27,753 nt of DNA. Origin: an uncultured Lachnospiraceae bacterium (GTDB lineage Bacteria; Bacillota; Clostridia; Lachnospirales; Lachnospiraceae). Both the position numbers and the translations under genes were made by a program. The stretch lies in NCBI GenBank assembly GCA_900539175.1, contig UQAW01000054.1, positions 1 to 27,753 of the forward strand. The letters are read 5' to 3'. Of the stretch, positions 7,689-16,372 are shown one piece after another (position 1 is the first letter of the stretch; each line of letters opens with the position of its first letter). The notes below the pieces were generated by a model. The model did no database searches. It saw only the letters and a program-made list of their open reading frames with translations, and was not told the origin of the DNA.

Positions 7689-8387
7689 ATGTATCACAAT
7701 GAAATGCTAGAATTTATTACAGTGTTGCAGAAACCACAGAATCCAAGGCAGAAGAATCTTATAATGATTCCCTATAATTTACATACGGAATTTGGCGTAA
7801 AGGGTAACATGGAGGTGAACCTTAAAATCAATGGTACTGATTTTGAGGATGTTAAGTTGATACCAAGAGGGAATGGAAATTATGGATTTTTTATGACAAA
7901 GAAGATTCGGAAAGCAATAGGAGCTGATTATGGAGAGAAACTTCAGATATTTGTGTCCCAAATCAGTAAACCAAAGAAGAAAGAAGAAGTATTAGAAAAG
8001 CAGGATAAGAATTATCATAAAATTACAAGTGTAAAACTGGTGTTGCAGACAGATTTTGCTGTATGTGGACAAGCCTGCATTGCGATGCTTGCAGGCAAGG
8101 ATATAGAAGCTGTCTGCAAGGAGCTGAATAATAAAAAATCAATGTCCACAGGCCAGATAATGGAGGGGTTGGATAAGTACAACATTCATCATGCTGAAAA
8201 AAATGTGAGACTGTCGAAAAGGAATCCAGTTATTCCAGATGTTGCAATTTTAACAGTTCATATGGAGACCTATACTCACTGGGTAGTATTTTATAAAGGG
8301 CATTATCTGGATCCTGAGTTTGGTTTAATCGAGAAAGAGTATACAAAGGGAAGAATAACATCTTACATAACAGTTTTTGAGGAATAA
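7689..8387 (+). CDS. DUF1905 domain fused to a C39-like papain-fold cysteine peptidase
   Basis: This 232-aa protein has two parts. Residues about 26-90 (IPYNLHTEFGVKG, KLIPRGNGNYGFFMTKKIRKAIG) resemble the DUF1905 beta-barrel. Residues about 115-232 resemble a C39-like papain-fold peptidase, with candidate catalytic Gln120, Cys126 in VCGQAC, His197 in THWVVFY and Asp208 in YLDPE. There is no signal peptide, so it is probably cytoplasmic. It is the first gene of the cluster; a role in processing, release or self-protection is a guess. The GGAGG at 7666-7670 is 18 nt from the ATG at 7689, which is too far for an ideal site, so the true start may differ. The next gene starts 19 nt after the stop. 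Domain assignments are by motif only. Confidence 0.7.
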   Translation: MYHNEMLEFITVLQKPQNPRQKNLIMIPYNLHTEFGVKGNMEVNLKINGTDFEDVKLIPRGNGNYGFFMTKKIRKAIGADYGEKLQIFVSQISKPKKKEEVLEKQDKNYHKITSVKLVLQTDFAVCGQACIAMLAGKDIEAVCKELNNKKSMSTGQIMEGLDKYNIHHAEKNVRLSKRNPVIPDVAILTVHMETYTHWVVFYKGHYLDPEFGLIEKEYTKGRITSYITVFEE

Positions 8388-8406
8388 GCAAAAAGAGGAA
8401 GTATGA

Positions 8407-9876
8407 ATGAGGAAACTAACAAAATATTTATACATAGTAGTGCTTGTCGTTTTGCTTTGCACTAGTAATTTAGTTGTAAATGTAGAAGGTAAAAAAAAGC
8501 TGGTGCTTGACACAGAACAGATAAGCCAGATTGAGAAAATTATAAAGAATAATATGGAAACCGGGCAGATTCCAGGAATGTCAATCGGAATTGTCAGGGA
8601 GGATGAAATTCTTTATCAAAAGAGTATGGGATATAGTGATGTTGAGAATAAAATAGAAGCAACCAACGAAACCCTATATGAACTAGCATCGAATAGTAAG
8701 CAGATAACGGCATTAGGAATTTTTGTTCTGCAAGGTGAAGGCAAGCTGGATATCAATGATAATGTAAGTGAGCATATACCGTGGTTTAGTATGAAGTATC
8801 AGGGGAAAGAACAGAATATAACGATAAAACAGCTTTTGAACTTTACATCAGGAATTTCTTTCAACGCAATTGAACAGGTTCAGGCAGGGGATTCGGAGCA
8901 GGCTCTCGAAGAACTGGTGAAAAGGGTAATGAGTACAGAATTAGCAGCTATGCCAGGAAGAGAATTTATTTATTCTACGGTTTCCTATGATGTCCTGGGG
9001 TTGGTAATACAATATGTTTCCAATATGAGCTATGAGGATTTTATACAGGAAAATATACTAGCTGAGTTCGATATGACACAGACTTATGCCAATCATGCGG
9101 ATGCAGTAAAAGCAGGAATGATAGATGGATATAAACTGGGATTTTTAAAAGCAAGAAAATATGCTGCAGAAGAATATAGATGTAATACTCCAGCTGGCTA
9201 TGTTGTTACCAATCTGAATGATATATGCAATTATCTGAAAGTAATTAATGGTTATTATGAGAATTGTTCCATTGATAAAGAAACATTGGACGCGTACAGG
9301 TCATTTTCCTGGGAGATTGGAAAAGAGGAAGTGATTGATAGCGGTGGTTCGAATCCAAGCTTTTCAACTGGTATCATACTCGTGCCAGAGGATAGTCTGG
9401 CTGTTGTTGTAATGGCGAACAGAGGAAGTACGGGAGACGGATATGTAGGAAGGACAGGAAAGGAAATAACCAGATTACTTTCAGGATGTATAAGCATTAA
9501 TGTTGATTATGGAGACTTTGATTCTAATCTGGATCGATATTCTTCATATGGGGTAGGGATTTTTGGTGTATTCACTTTAATCGAATTGATAATGATAATT
9601 CGTTTTTTGATACAGATTAAGCAGAAAACGAAAGAGCATCGAAAAGGAGTGGTTGCAAAAACAATTCTTAGTGCTATTTTCCTAGGAATTAACAGTTTTA
9701 TTATTTATGTGATTTATCGTGTCCCGGATATCATTTTTTATGGAGTATCATGGAATTTTATAAAAGTATGGGGACCTTATTCTGTTATTCCTGCTTTTGC
9801 ATTATTAGCCAGTTTTATCGTACTTGTATCAATACATATAATGCTGAAAATATTTTTTAAAAAGAAATCACTATAA
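8407..9876 (+). CDS. Membrane S12 (beta-lactamase-like) peptidase, ClbP-like prodrug-activating candidate
   Basis: This 489-aa protein begins with a hydrophobic signal or anchor segment (residues 6-24). An S12 serine hydrolase domain follows, and the protein ends in three predicted membrane helices at about 383-404, 419-438 and 460-481. The SxxK motif is Ser95-Asn-Ser-Lys98, the catalytic Tyr is probably Tyr189, and the late motif is GGSN (Asn316). This layout, an extracytoplasmic S12 domain followed by three C-terminal helices, is that of ClbP, the colibactin peptidase that removes an N-acyl-D-asparagine prodrug group; its reported catalytic residues are Ser95, Lys98 and Tyr186. In the usual Y-S-N motif the third residue is Thr191 here. 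By context it may activate the exported product. It could alternatively be a self-resistance hydrolase. RBS AGAGGAAG ends 5 nt before the ATG. Confidence 0.82.
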   Translation: MRKLTKYLYIVVLVVLLCTSNLVVNVEGKKKLVLDTEQISQIEKIIKNNMETGQIPGMSIGIVREDEILYQKSMGYSDVENKIEATNETLYELASNSKQITALGIFVLQGEGKLDINDNVSEHIPWFSMKYQGKEQNITIKQLLNFTSGISFNAIEQVQAGDSEQALEELVKRVMSTELAAMPGREFIYSTVSYDVLGLVIQYVSNMSYEDFIQENILAEFDMTQTYANHADAVKAGMIDGYKLGFLKARKYAAEEYRCNTPAGYVVTNLNDICNYLKVINGYYENCSIDKETLDAYRSFSWEIGKEEVIDSGGSNPSFSTGIILVPEDSLAVVVMANRGSTGDGYVGRTGKEITRLLSGCISINVDYGDFDSNLDRYSSYGVGIFGVFTLIELIMIIRFLIQIKQKTKEHRKGVVAKTILSAIFLGINSFIIYVIYRVPDIIFYGVSWNFIKVWGPYSVIPAFALLASFIVLVSIHIMLKIFFKKKSL

Positions 9877-9893
9877 AAGATGGAGGATTAAAA

Positions 9894-10151
9894 GTGGATA
9901 ATATTTTCGAAAGAATGGTATGGGTTTTTAAACGCAATATTGAAGATTTAGACGAATCAGTGGAGATAACAGAAGACACGATGTTAAACGAATTGGGAAT
10001 TTCCTCAATTGAAATGATGAAGCTGTTAGTGTATATGGAAAATGAATTCGGAATTATGTTTGACGAAGATACATTGGTAGATGAAGATTTTGAAAGCGCT
10101 GGTGAACTTGCACAGTTTATCAGGAAGTTAGTACAAGAGAAAGAGAGCTGA
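9894..10151 (+). CDS. Discrete acyl/peptidyl carrier protein
   Basis: This is an 85-aa acidic four-helix carrier protein. The phosphopantetheine site lies in LGISSIEMMKL: the usual D-S-L is S-S-I, but the serine is kept. The following helix (VYMENEFGIMFDEDTL) is typical of ACPs. It starts with GTG at 9894, 7 nt after GGAGG at 9882-9886 and 17 nt after the peptidase stop. As a free carrier at the head of the cluster it could hold a starter acyl group, an amino acid or an extender. No ligase dedicated to it is seen in the window, so its cargo is unknown. Confidence 0.9.
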   Translation: MDNIFERMVWVFKRNIEDLDESVEITEDTMLNELGISSIEMMKLLVYMENEFGIMFDEDTLVDEDFESAGELAQFIRKLVQEKES

Positions 10152-10171
10152 TAAAAAAGAGGTGGGGATAA

Positions 10172-12127
10172 ATGTATTTGGTACAGGAAGCACAGGATTA
10201 TCTGGAAAGTAAGGACTGCAGAATTGAGCAATTAAAAAAATTAAATGATAACATAGAGGAACCTATGTCTGACGAATGTATATGCGGCATTTTCATACCG
10301 GCACATAACGAGGCACATAACATAGAGCAGCTAATTGATTGCATTGAAAAGCAGGTATTTCCAACGCAAGACATTGGACCGCAGAACTTTGAAGTCTATA
10401 TTGTTGAGAACAATTCAGAGGATGATACCAGAGCTATTGCATTGGAATATGTAAAGAAAAAGAAATGTCAGATTCCTATTCGGGTGTTGTCCGCAACTTT
10501 TGAGAAAAATGAGAAAGTAGTTGGGTCCGCAAGAAGGCTAGGAGCTGATTTTGTATTATATCGTCTAATAAACCGTAATAATAAGGAAGCCAATGAATTT
10601 TACATAGCAAGTTTAGACGCAGATAATCCAATTCCAGAGATGCACTTTTATAAGATAGTTAAGGCATTTCGTGAGAAAAATATAGATACCTTGTGTGGCT
10701 ATAGTACATTTAGTCCAGATGTATTTGAAAAGGGAACGGAAATGCGTGCTATTGCAGATACGATACATACATATTATGAGGGATTACTTACAAGGAAGCC
10801 TTTAGCAGGGAAACTGACGGGACAGAATCATGCCTTTAAAGCACAGATGTATATGCAGATCGGAGGATATCCAAGATGGCAGACCGTGCATGATACTTTT
10901 ATGGGAGTTGAAACCGAACGGTTGGGAGGAATCGTAGGGGGATTTGATTCCTATATTGTCCAGAATGCAAGAAGAATGCTGTTAAATCCTATTGAATTTA
11001 TGACGGGACATGCGTGGGAAAAGGGAAAAATGGATTCTGAAGAAGTAAATACATTACTCCGTAATAAGAATAAGCTTTACGGAAAATATAATACAGAAGA
11101 GATAAAAATGGGGATTACATCATTTATTGATGATCGGGCAGCAGAATTATCCATGAGTGAGAAGCTGGACCTGCTAGAATCCATTGATAGTGAACGTTGT
11201 GATTTTTTGAAAGTGGCGGGCGAAAACCAGTTGGACCTTTCTATTCTGCCAGATGAGGAGATGTTTTGTGTTCCATGGATGACAAGTCTAGAACTGCGAA
11301 GTAAAAGTAGGAGGTCAGAGAAAGAAGCGCTTCTCGAAAAGGATCAGGAGAAGCTAGAAGAAACTTTGAGAGGGTTACGTTATGTATACGCAGGAAATTA
11401 TGGATGCTTTAGAGCTGGTGAGGCTAAGGATGTTGCGGATATCGTAAGTATTGCAGTATGCAAAAGTGATAAGGAGTGGATTGCCTGGTTTGAGAAGAAT
11501 AAGGAATATGTGTTATATAAGGAAAAGTTCTTTAATAAAAGGCGCTTTTTAAAGAGAATTGATTGGAACAATCTCAAGGAGCTAACGATGTGGGATCATG
11601 TACTTGTACTGAAAAAGGGCAGAAATCATATTCCAGATTATTTAAATGATTTTTTTGAAATTAGGTTTTATGACTGTATAGATGATCATTTTTCAATTGG
11701 AAATGATAAGATAGAACTGATTCTTGAGGATTTAAAGGAGCCCGTGGAAGAGCTAGGCAAGCCTGTTCTTTTAATAACCAATAATAGAATGCGTGAAAAA
11801 GAATTTGAAAATTTATATCAGGGAATGAACCAAGGGGAAAGGAAAAGATATCGTGCCTATGTGTGTTGCATAGCAAGATATCTTGCAGAAAAATTGAAGG
11901 CGGAGAAGGAAAATCATTCTGCAAAAGCAGAAGTGATGCATGAGGTCTTTGGATTTCTAACAGATAATTTTAAAGGTGAAAAACAGTACGCAGAGTATCA
12001 GGAGATGAAGGATTTTTTATATGCAGTATGGAATGAAAAAGAATCTGTACGAGTGTTAGATGCTATCAGTAGATTTTTAAGTCATGGAAAAATCATAACA
12101 ACGGAGGAAGCTCATGAAAATTGCTAA
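10172..12127 (+). CDS. Family 2 (GT-A) glycosyltransferase with long C-terminal extension
   Basis: The N-terminal half of this 651-aa protein is a GT-A glycosyltransferase domain: FIPAHNEAHNIEQLI at residues 41-55, VENNSEDDT near 78-86, and the metal/nucleotide-sugar D-A-D motif at 149-151, with a TGQNHAF acceptor-side block later. It would transfer a sugar from a nucleotide donor in the cytoplasm. The last 250 or so residues are a second region that I cannot assign. The gene at 13525 is a paralog: the AHNE motif and the DAD motif fall at almost the same residue numbers, and both share GSARR at about 118-122 and RRMLxNPxE later. It has no membrane helices. It overlaps the next gene by 14 nt, and the cluster context implies glycosylation of the product or of a carrier-bound intermediate. 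Confidence 0.83.
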   Translation: MYLVQEAQDYLESKDCRIEQLKKLNDNIEEPMSDECICGIFIPAHNEAHNIEQLIDCIEKQVFPTQDIGPQNFEVYIVENNSEDDTRAIALEYVKKKKCQIPIRVLSATFEKNEKVVGSARRLGADFVLYRLINRNNKEANEFYIASLDADNPIPEMHFYKIVKAFREKNIDTLCGYSTFSPDVFEKGTEMRAIADTIHTYYEGLLTRKPLAGKLTGQNHAFKAQMYMQIGGYPRWQTVHDTFMGVETERLGGIVGGFDSYIVQNARRMLLNPIEFMTGHAWEKGKMDSEEVNTLLRNKNKLYGKYNTEEIKMGITSFIDDRAAELSMSEKLDLLESIDSERCDFLKVAGENQLDLSILPDEEMFCVPWMTSLELRSKSRRSEKEALLEKDQEKLEETLRGLRYVYAGNYGCFRAGEAKDVADIVSIAVCKSDKEWIAWFEKNKEYVLYKEKFFNKRRFLKRIDWNNLKELTMWDHVLVLKKGRNHIPDYLNDFFEIRFYDCIDDHFSIGNDKIELILEDLKEPVEELGKPVLLITNNRMREKEFENLYQGMNQGERKRYRAYVCCIARYLAEKLKAEKENHSAKAEVMHEVFGFLTDNFKGEKQYAEYQEMKDFLYAVWNEKESVRVLDAISRFLSHGKIITTEEAHENC

Positions 12128-12797
12128 AAATAGAATTGTAATTTTCGCACCGCATCAAGATGATGAAGTAATTGGATGCGGCGGTCTTATACAAAAATGC
12201 ATAAAAGATAGAATTGAGGTTTATATACTATATGCTACAGAGGTAGCCAATAAGTTTGTAAAATATGACAATAATAAGCAGGAGTACATAAAGTACAGTG
12301 GATCGGAACGGACAAAAGAAATGTATGAGAGCTGCAGAATGCTGGGTGTAGAAACAACAAAGATTTCTTTTATATGTCCATCTGAGTACCACAATAACCT
12401 GTATAAATTTGATTTTGCAGAATTACTGAAAAAGGTTGAACAGAAGATAGTGGACATTAATCCAGATGCGATATTAATTCCAGCCGTTTCAACCAATCAG
12501 GACCATGAATATTATAATCACGTACTACGTTCAGCAGCAAGACCAGGATTCTACTGCGGCACTATGATTGAATATGAAGTCGAGAACGAGAATGATTTTA
12601 ATCCGAATTATTTTGTAGCGATGTCAGAGGAAGAACTTGAAAATAAGATACATGCAGCAGAAGCATATCATACCCAGTACAGAGGCGGGCTTAGTAAACT
12701 CTCAGGAGATAGTATAAGGGGGACCGCGATTTTTCGCGGCTACCAAATCAGAGAAAAATATGCAGAAGCATTTAGGATTCTCCGCCTAGGAGATTAG
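12114..12797 (+). CDS. PIG-L/LmbE-family deacetylase
   Basis: This 227-aa zinc-dependent N-deacetylase candidate belongs to the PIG-L (GlcNAc deacetylase) family. The metal-binding motif is PHQDDE at residues 13-18, followed by GCGG. The third metal ligand is likely in QDHEYYNH (residues 129-136). The SERTKEMYESCRMLGV segment near 64-79 is also characteristic. Family members deacetylate GlcNAc-type sugars on lipids, mycothiol precursors or antibiotics such as teicoplanin. Set between two glycosyltransferases, it probably unmasks an amino sugar that they have added. The start overlaps the preceding gene by 14 nt, with GGAGG at 12103-12107 in front of the ATG. Confidence 0.88.
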   Translation: MKIAKNRIVIFAPHQDDEVIGCGGLIQKCIKDRIEVYILYATEVANKFVKYDNNKQEYIKYSGSERTKEMYESCRMLGVETTKISFICPSEYHNNLYKFDFAELLKKVEQKIVDINPDAILIPAVSTNQDHEYYNHVLRSAARPGFYCGTMIEYEVENENDFNPNYFVAMSEEELENKIHAAEAYHTQYRGGLSKLSGDSIRGTAIFRGYQIREKYAEAFRILRLGD

Positions 12798-12826
12798 GAA
12801 GAGAAAAAAATGGAGGAAAGCAACCG

Positions 12827-13555
12827 GTGGAAGATAAGCTGATTACTATACATCAACCAATGTTCCTGCCATACACAGGCTGTATTGCTAAAATACTTGC
12901 AGCAGATGAATTCACATTTTTAGATGATGTACAGTTTGCAGATGGGCAATTTCAGCATAGAAATAGAATACTGACGCGAGAAGGTATCAAGTGGATAACG
13001 GTACCGTTAAAAAGTCCAAGATATAAAGTGAATCTACAGGATATTCGAATATCTTACCAAACGCTTTGGAAACAAAAGATGCTGACTGCCATTCAGTATG
13101 CCTATACTAGGGCAGAATACTATGATGAGGTAATGCCTGTAGTAAAAGAAATTTTGCAGGAAGATTTTGAGTTCCTAACGGAACTAAGTATTTTTTCTAC
13201 AGAGAAGATTTTAAAATATTTTGGATATGATAAGCCTACTTTGCGAAGCTCCAATATGAGAGGGAAACCAGATGACAGGATGGACCGTATTATCTATATT
13301 ACAAAATATATGAACGGCTCTACATATCTTTCAGGTGATGGTGCAAAGTGTTATATGGATGTTGAATATTTTCGTAGTTGTGGAGTTAATGTAGAATTTC
13401 AGAATTATGAGTGCCGGGAATATCCTCAGGTCTGGGGAGAAGAATTTGTGCCATATATGTCGATTCTTGATTATATGATGAATATGGGAAATGACGTATC
13501 ACTCTTATTAGGGGCGGAAAAAGTATGCAAAACAGGGAAATACAGGAATATTTAA
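12827..13555 (+). CDS. WbqC-like family protein
   Basis: This 242-aa protein matches the WbqC-like family (PF08889) at its N-terminus: ITIHQPMFLPYTGCIAKI, then ADEFTFLDDVQF, then FQHRNRIL and WITVPL. Members are common in O-antigen, polysaccharide and natural product clusters; their reaction is not firmly established as far as I know. The gene starts with GTG at 12827, 10 nt after GGAGG at 12812-12816. The stop lies 31 nt inside the next gene, so the two are translationally linked. Its position between the deacetylase and the second glycosyltransferase suggests a role in making or decorating the sugar part, possibly on the freed amino group. Confidence 0.85.
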   Translation: MEDKLITIHQPMFLPYTGCIAKILAADEFTFLDDVQFADGQFQHRNRILTREGIKWITVPLKSPRYKVNLQDIRISYQTLWKQKMLTAIQYAYTRAEYYDEVMPVVKEILQEDFEFLTELSIFSTEKILKYFGYDKPTLRSSNMRGKPDDRMDRIIYITKYMNGSTYLSGDGAKCYMDVEYFRSCGVNVEFQNYECREYPQVWGEEFVPYMSILDYMMNMGNDVSLLLGAEKVCKTGKYRNI

Positions 13556-15045
13556 ACCAAAGTGAACGGAAGCTGCAATGTCTCAAATACTATAATGACT
13601 TAATAGGAACGCCGATGAAAGAGGATTGCGTCCTAAGCCTAGTATTGCCCGCACATAATGAATCAGAGAATATTATTAAGTGCATACAGGCAGCAGAAAG
13701 ACAGAATCCACTGAAGGGACCGAATGGTCTGTTGTATCCATATGAAGTACTGATTGTAGTGAATAATTCTGATGATGACACCTATAGTAAGGCGAAAGAG
13801 TATCTGGAAAAATCAACCAGCAAGGTGCCGGTCTATGTTGTGAATATCAACTTTGATGAGGGGGAAAGAGGCGTAGGAAGCGCAAGAAGGTTTGGAACGG
13901 ATCTGGAATTGTACCGTATGTATCTGAGGGAGGCAGGTGCAATAAAGGAATGCTACTTTGTGGGGGGAGATGCGGATGAACAGATTCCACAGAATCACTT
14001 AGAATGCATTGTAAACACCTTCCGTGAGAGCCAGGCAGATCTGTTATTAGGTGAGTTTGGATACAACTATGAGGCATTTCCAAAGGTTTCTGAAATGTAT
14101 GCATTGTTTAAAGCGGTACAGGAATACCGCTGTCAAAACAGGTTATACAAAGAACTATTTGGAGGAAACCACGCATTAACAGCAGAGCTATATATGAAGG
14201 TTGGAGGGTATGCGAACAAGTTAGTAGGGGAAGATACCTATTTATTACAGTGCGCAACGAAGTGTGGTGCAAAAACAGCACCGCTTCCTAGCGAAGTAAT
14301 AGATAATCCGCGTAGAATGCTCATAAATCCGCTTGAATACCTTACTCATGAAGCGTGGGATGAAAAAGTTTTTCTGGAGAGACAGAAAGACATAAGAGGT
14401 TGTATGGTCAACAGTTATCAATATAAGGATGAAGAGATCCGGGGAGCACTAACTCTTTTTGTTGATGAATGGGCTATTCGATACTCATTAAACCACAAAC
14501 AGAATATTCAAGAGGTTGTGGAACGGAAAAGAAACGAATTGATAGATGCGATGGAAAGGAATGCAGTCCGTAAGGAGCTGTTTATCAGGAATGATCTGTT
14601 TTACGAGCATCACATTATCAATTATAAAATTATGCGTAAGTTCATGCCTATAGAGAAAAGATACCAGTTACTTGTTAAGGAAAGGACTGGTTTAGAATTA
14701 TTTTGTAAAGAAACGGGCGCAGTGCCCATGGGAGATTTTGCAGAATGGATTCAGAATGCGTACGATTCAGGTAAGAAAATTCCATTAATACCAGAGGTAA
14801 AAGTATATGTGGATCAATTGGAATATTTCCTCGAACATCTGCATTTGCAAGGATATGAACTATTCCAAAAGAAAAAAATTGGAAATCACAGCTTTTTAAA
14901 GAAGATGTCGCTTCAGGAAGTTTCTTTAGAAATTATGGACAGTATATTATGGCTGGTTAAAGTAAATCAACAGGGGACTATAGTTTATCAGGAAGAATCA
15001 TTAGGCAGAATCGGGTTGGCTGTTGTGAAGCGTGAAATCACATAG
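13525..15045 (+). CDS. Second family 2 (GT-A) glycosyltransferase, paralog of the first
   Basis: This 506-aa protein has a GT-A domain: LVLPAHNESENIIKCI at about residues 39-54, VVNNSDDDT near 78-86, GVGSARRFG near 116-124 and a D-A-D motif at 149-151. FGGNHALTAELYMKVGGY and PRRMLINPLEYLTHEAWDE match corresponding blocks in the gene at 10172, so the two arose by duplication. It lacks most of the long tail of its paralog. The acceptor-side regions have diverged, which suggests different acceptors or sugars. The start lies inside the end of the WbqC-like gene, with a weak purine-rich site in front. Confidence 0.83.
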   Translation: MQNREIQEYLNQSERKLQCLKYYNDLIGTPMKEDCVLSLVLPAHNESENIIKCIQAAERQNPLKGPNGLLYPYEVLIVVNNSDDDTYSKAKEYLEKSTSKVPVYVVNINFDEGERGVGSARRFGTDLELYRMYLREAGAIKECYFVGGDADEQIPQNHLECIVNTFRESQADLLLGEFGYNYEAFPKVSEMYALFKAVQEYRCQNRLYKELFGGNHALTAELYMKVGGYANKLVGEDTYLLQCATKCGAKTAPLPSEVIDNPRRMLINPLEYLTHEAWDEKVFLERQKDIRGCMVNSYQYKDEEIRGALTLFVDEWAIRYSLNHKQNIQEVVERKRNELIDAMERNAVRKELFIRNDLFYEHHIINYKIMRKFMPIEKRYQLLVKERTGLELFCKETGAVPMGDFAEWIQNAYDSGKKIPLIPEVKVYVDQLEYFLEHLHLQGYELFQKKKIGNHSFLKKMSLQEVSLEIMDSILWLVKVNQQGTIVYQEESLGRIGLAVVKREIT

Positions 15046-15067
15046 TATGAAGAGGAGAGTGATTAAC

Positions 15068-16372
15068 ATGAATAAGTATAGTTTTATTTTCCCAGGACAG
15101 GGAGTTCAGTACAAGGGAATGGGCAAAACACTTTATGATGCATATCCAGTATTCCGGCAGACCTTTGAGGAAGCTGGGGATGTATTACATAAAGACTTTG
15201 GAGAGTTGTGTTTCAATGGAAGAATATCAGAATTGAATAAAATTGAGAATTCTCTTCTTGCAATACTAATTACAAGCATAGCATCATTCCGTGTATTTTC
15301 CGGACAGAACAAAGTAAGCCCGGAATTCCTAGCAGGACATAGTTTAGGTGAGTACTCAGCATTAGTAGCAAGCGAGGTACTGGACTTTAAGGATGCATTA
15401 CTTCTTGTGAAGAAAAGAAGTGAACTTGCTTTAAGAAAAAACGAACAAGGAGCCATGGCAATTGTAGAGGGCATAAACAAAGAAATTATTAGGAATGTCT
15501 GTTCAGAGATTTCAGGAAGTGAAGGAACGGTTTCTATCGCATGTTACAATTCACCTAGGCAGGTGGTCGTCTGTGGAGATAAAAGCGCCGTGTTAAAGGC
15601 GGAAAAACAATTAAGTCTTCTGGATGCCTCTGTAACGCCTATGTTGTCAAGTCCGCCATTTCATTGTAGCTTGTTAAAGGAAGAAGCCGAAGAGTTTAGG
15701 GACTATTTAGACACCTTTATTTTCGGAAAGCCAAAATGGAACATTATCTCAAATGTCACAGCAGTACCGGCGAAAGATGGTGAGGAGATTAAGCGAAATC
15801 TGGCATTGCAGATGATGATGCCAGTACAGTGGGAAGAGACATTGAATGTTATGGCTGAAAACCAAGTCGATACGCTTGTCGAATTTGGGACAAAGACAAT
15901 TTTGAAGAATTTGGCAGAGGATAGCAGAAAGCAATTCAGTAATTATTCCTTCTGTCAAAAAGAAGATCAGAAAAAATTACAGGAGCTGTTTGGAAAGCAA
16001 GAAGTCGGAAAAAAAAATGAGCAGAGGCAGACGCTTCACAAAGCTTCATTTTTAGGACGCTGTCTTGCGATTGCTGTCTGCACCCAAAATTTTAACTGGA
16101 ATAATGAAGAGTATGAGCTGGGTGCAGAAAGGCCATATAAAAAAATAGAAGCATTACAGCAATCTCTTGAAGCACAGCAGGTATTGCCTGACATAAATCA
16201 GATGGAAGAGGCTATGCTGCTATTGCATCAGATTATGGTTACCAAAAAGGCAGGTAGAGAAGAAGTGGAACGGCGTTTTCTTCAGTTAATGGAGGAAACC
16301 GAAACGGAGGGAATGTTAAGCGAATTTGTAAAGGAACATATTCTCAAGGACAATAAGGTGGAACTATGTTGA
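15068..16372 (+). CDS. Trans-acting malonyl-CoA:ACP acyltransferase (trans-AT)
   Basis: Residues 1-290 of this 434-aa protein are a FabD-type acyltransferase. They show FPGQGVQYKGMG (8-19), the nucleophile in GHSLGE (Ser92), Arg117, NSPRQVVVCG (161-170) and His199 in PPFH. The phenylalanine before this histidine fits malonyl rather than methylmalonyl selection. The megasynthase at 23291 has a KS without its own AT, so this protein is the natural extender supplier. The last 140 or so residues are an extra domain (FLGRCLAIAVCTQNFNWNNEEY onward) that FabD lacks. The ATG at 15068 is preferred to the in-frame one at 15032, because AGGAG at 15053-15057 sits in front and residue 4 onward matches the FabD start. 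Its stop overlaps the next start. Confidence 0.92.
   Translation: MNKYSFIFPGQGVQYKGMGKTLYDAYPVFRQTFEEAGDVLHKDFGELCFNGRISELNKIENSLLAILITSIASFRVFSGQNKVSPEFLAGHSLGEYSALVASEVLDFKDALLLVKKRSELALRKNEQGAMAIVEGINKEIIRNVCSEISGSEGTVSIACYNSPRQVVVCGDKSAVLKAEKQLSLLDASVTPMLSSPPFHCSLLKEEAEEFRDYLDTFIFGKPKWNIISNVTAVPAKDGEEIKRNLALQMMMPVQWEETLNVMAENQVDTLVEFGTKTILKNLAEDSRKQFSNYSFCQKEDQKKLQELFGKQEVGKKNEQRQTLHKASFLGRCLAIAVCTQNFNWNNEEYELGAERPYKKIEALQQSLEAQQVLPDINQMEEAMLLLHQIMVTKKAGREEVERRFLQLMEETETEGMLSEFVKEHILKDNKVELC

Noticed and set aside
8407..9876. Calling the S12 protein an antibiotic-resistance beta-lactamase
   Set aside because: Three C-terminal membrane helices and the NRPS-PKS context fit a ClbP-type peptidase better, and length and motifs do not match a class C beta-lactamase.
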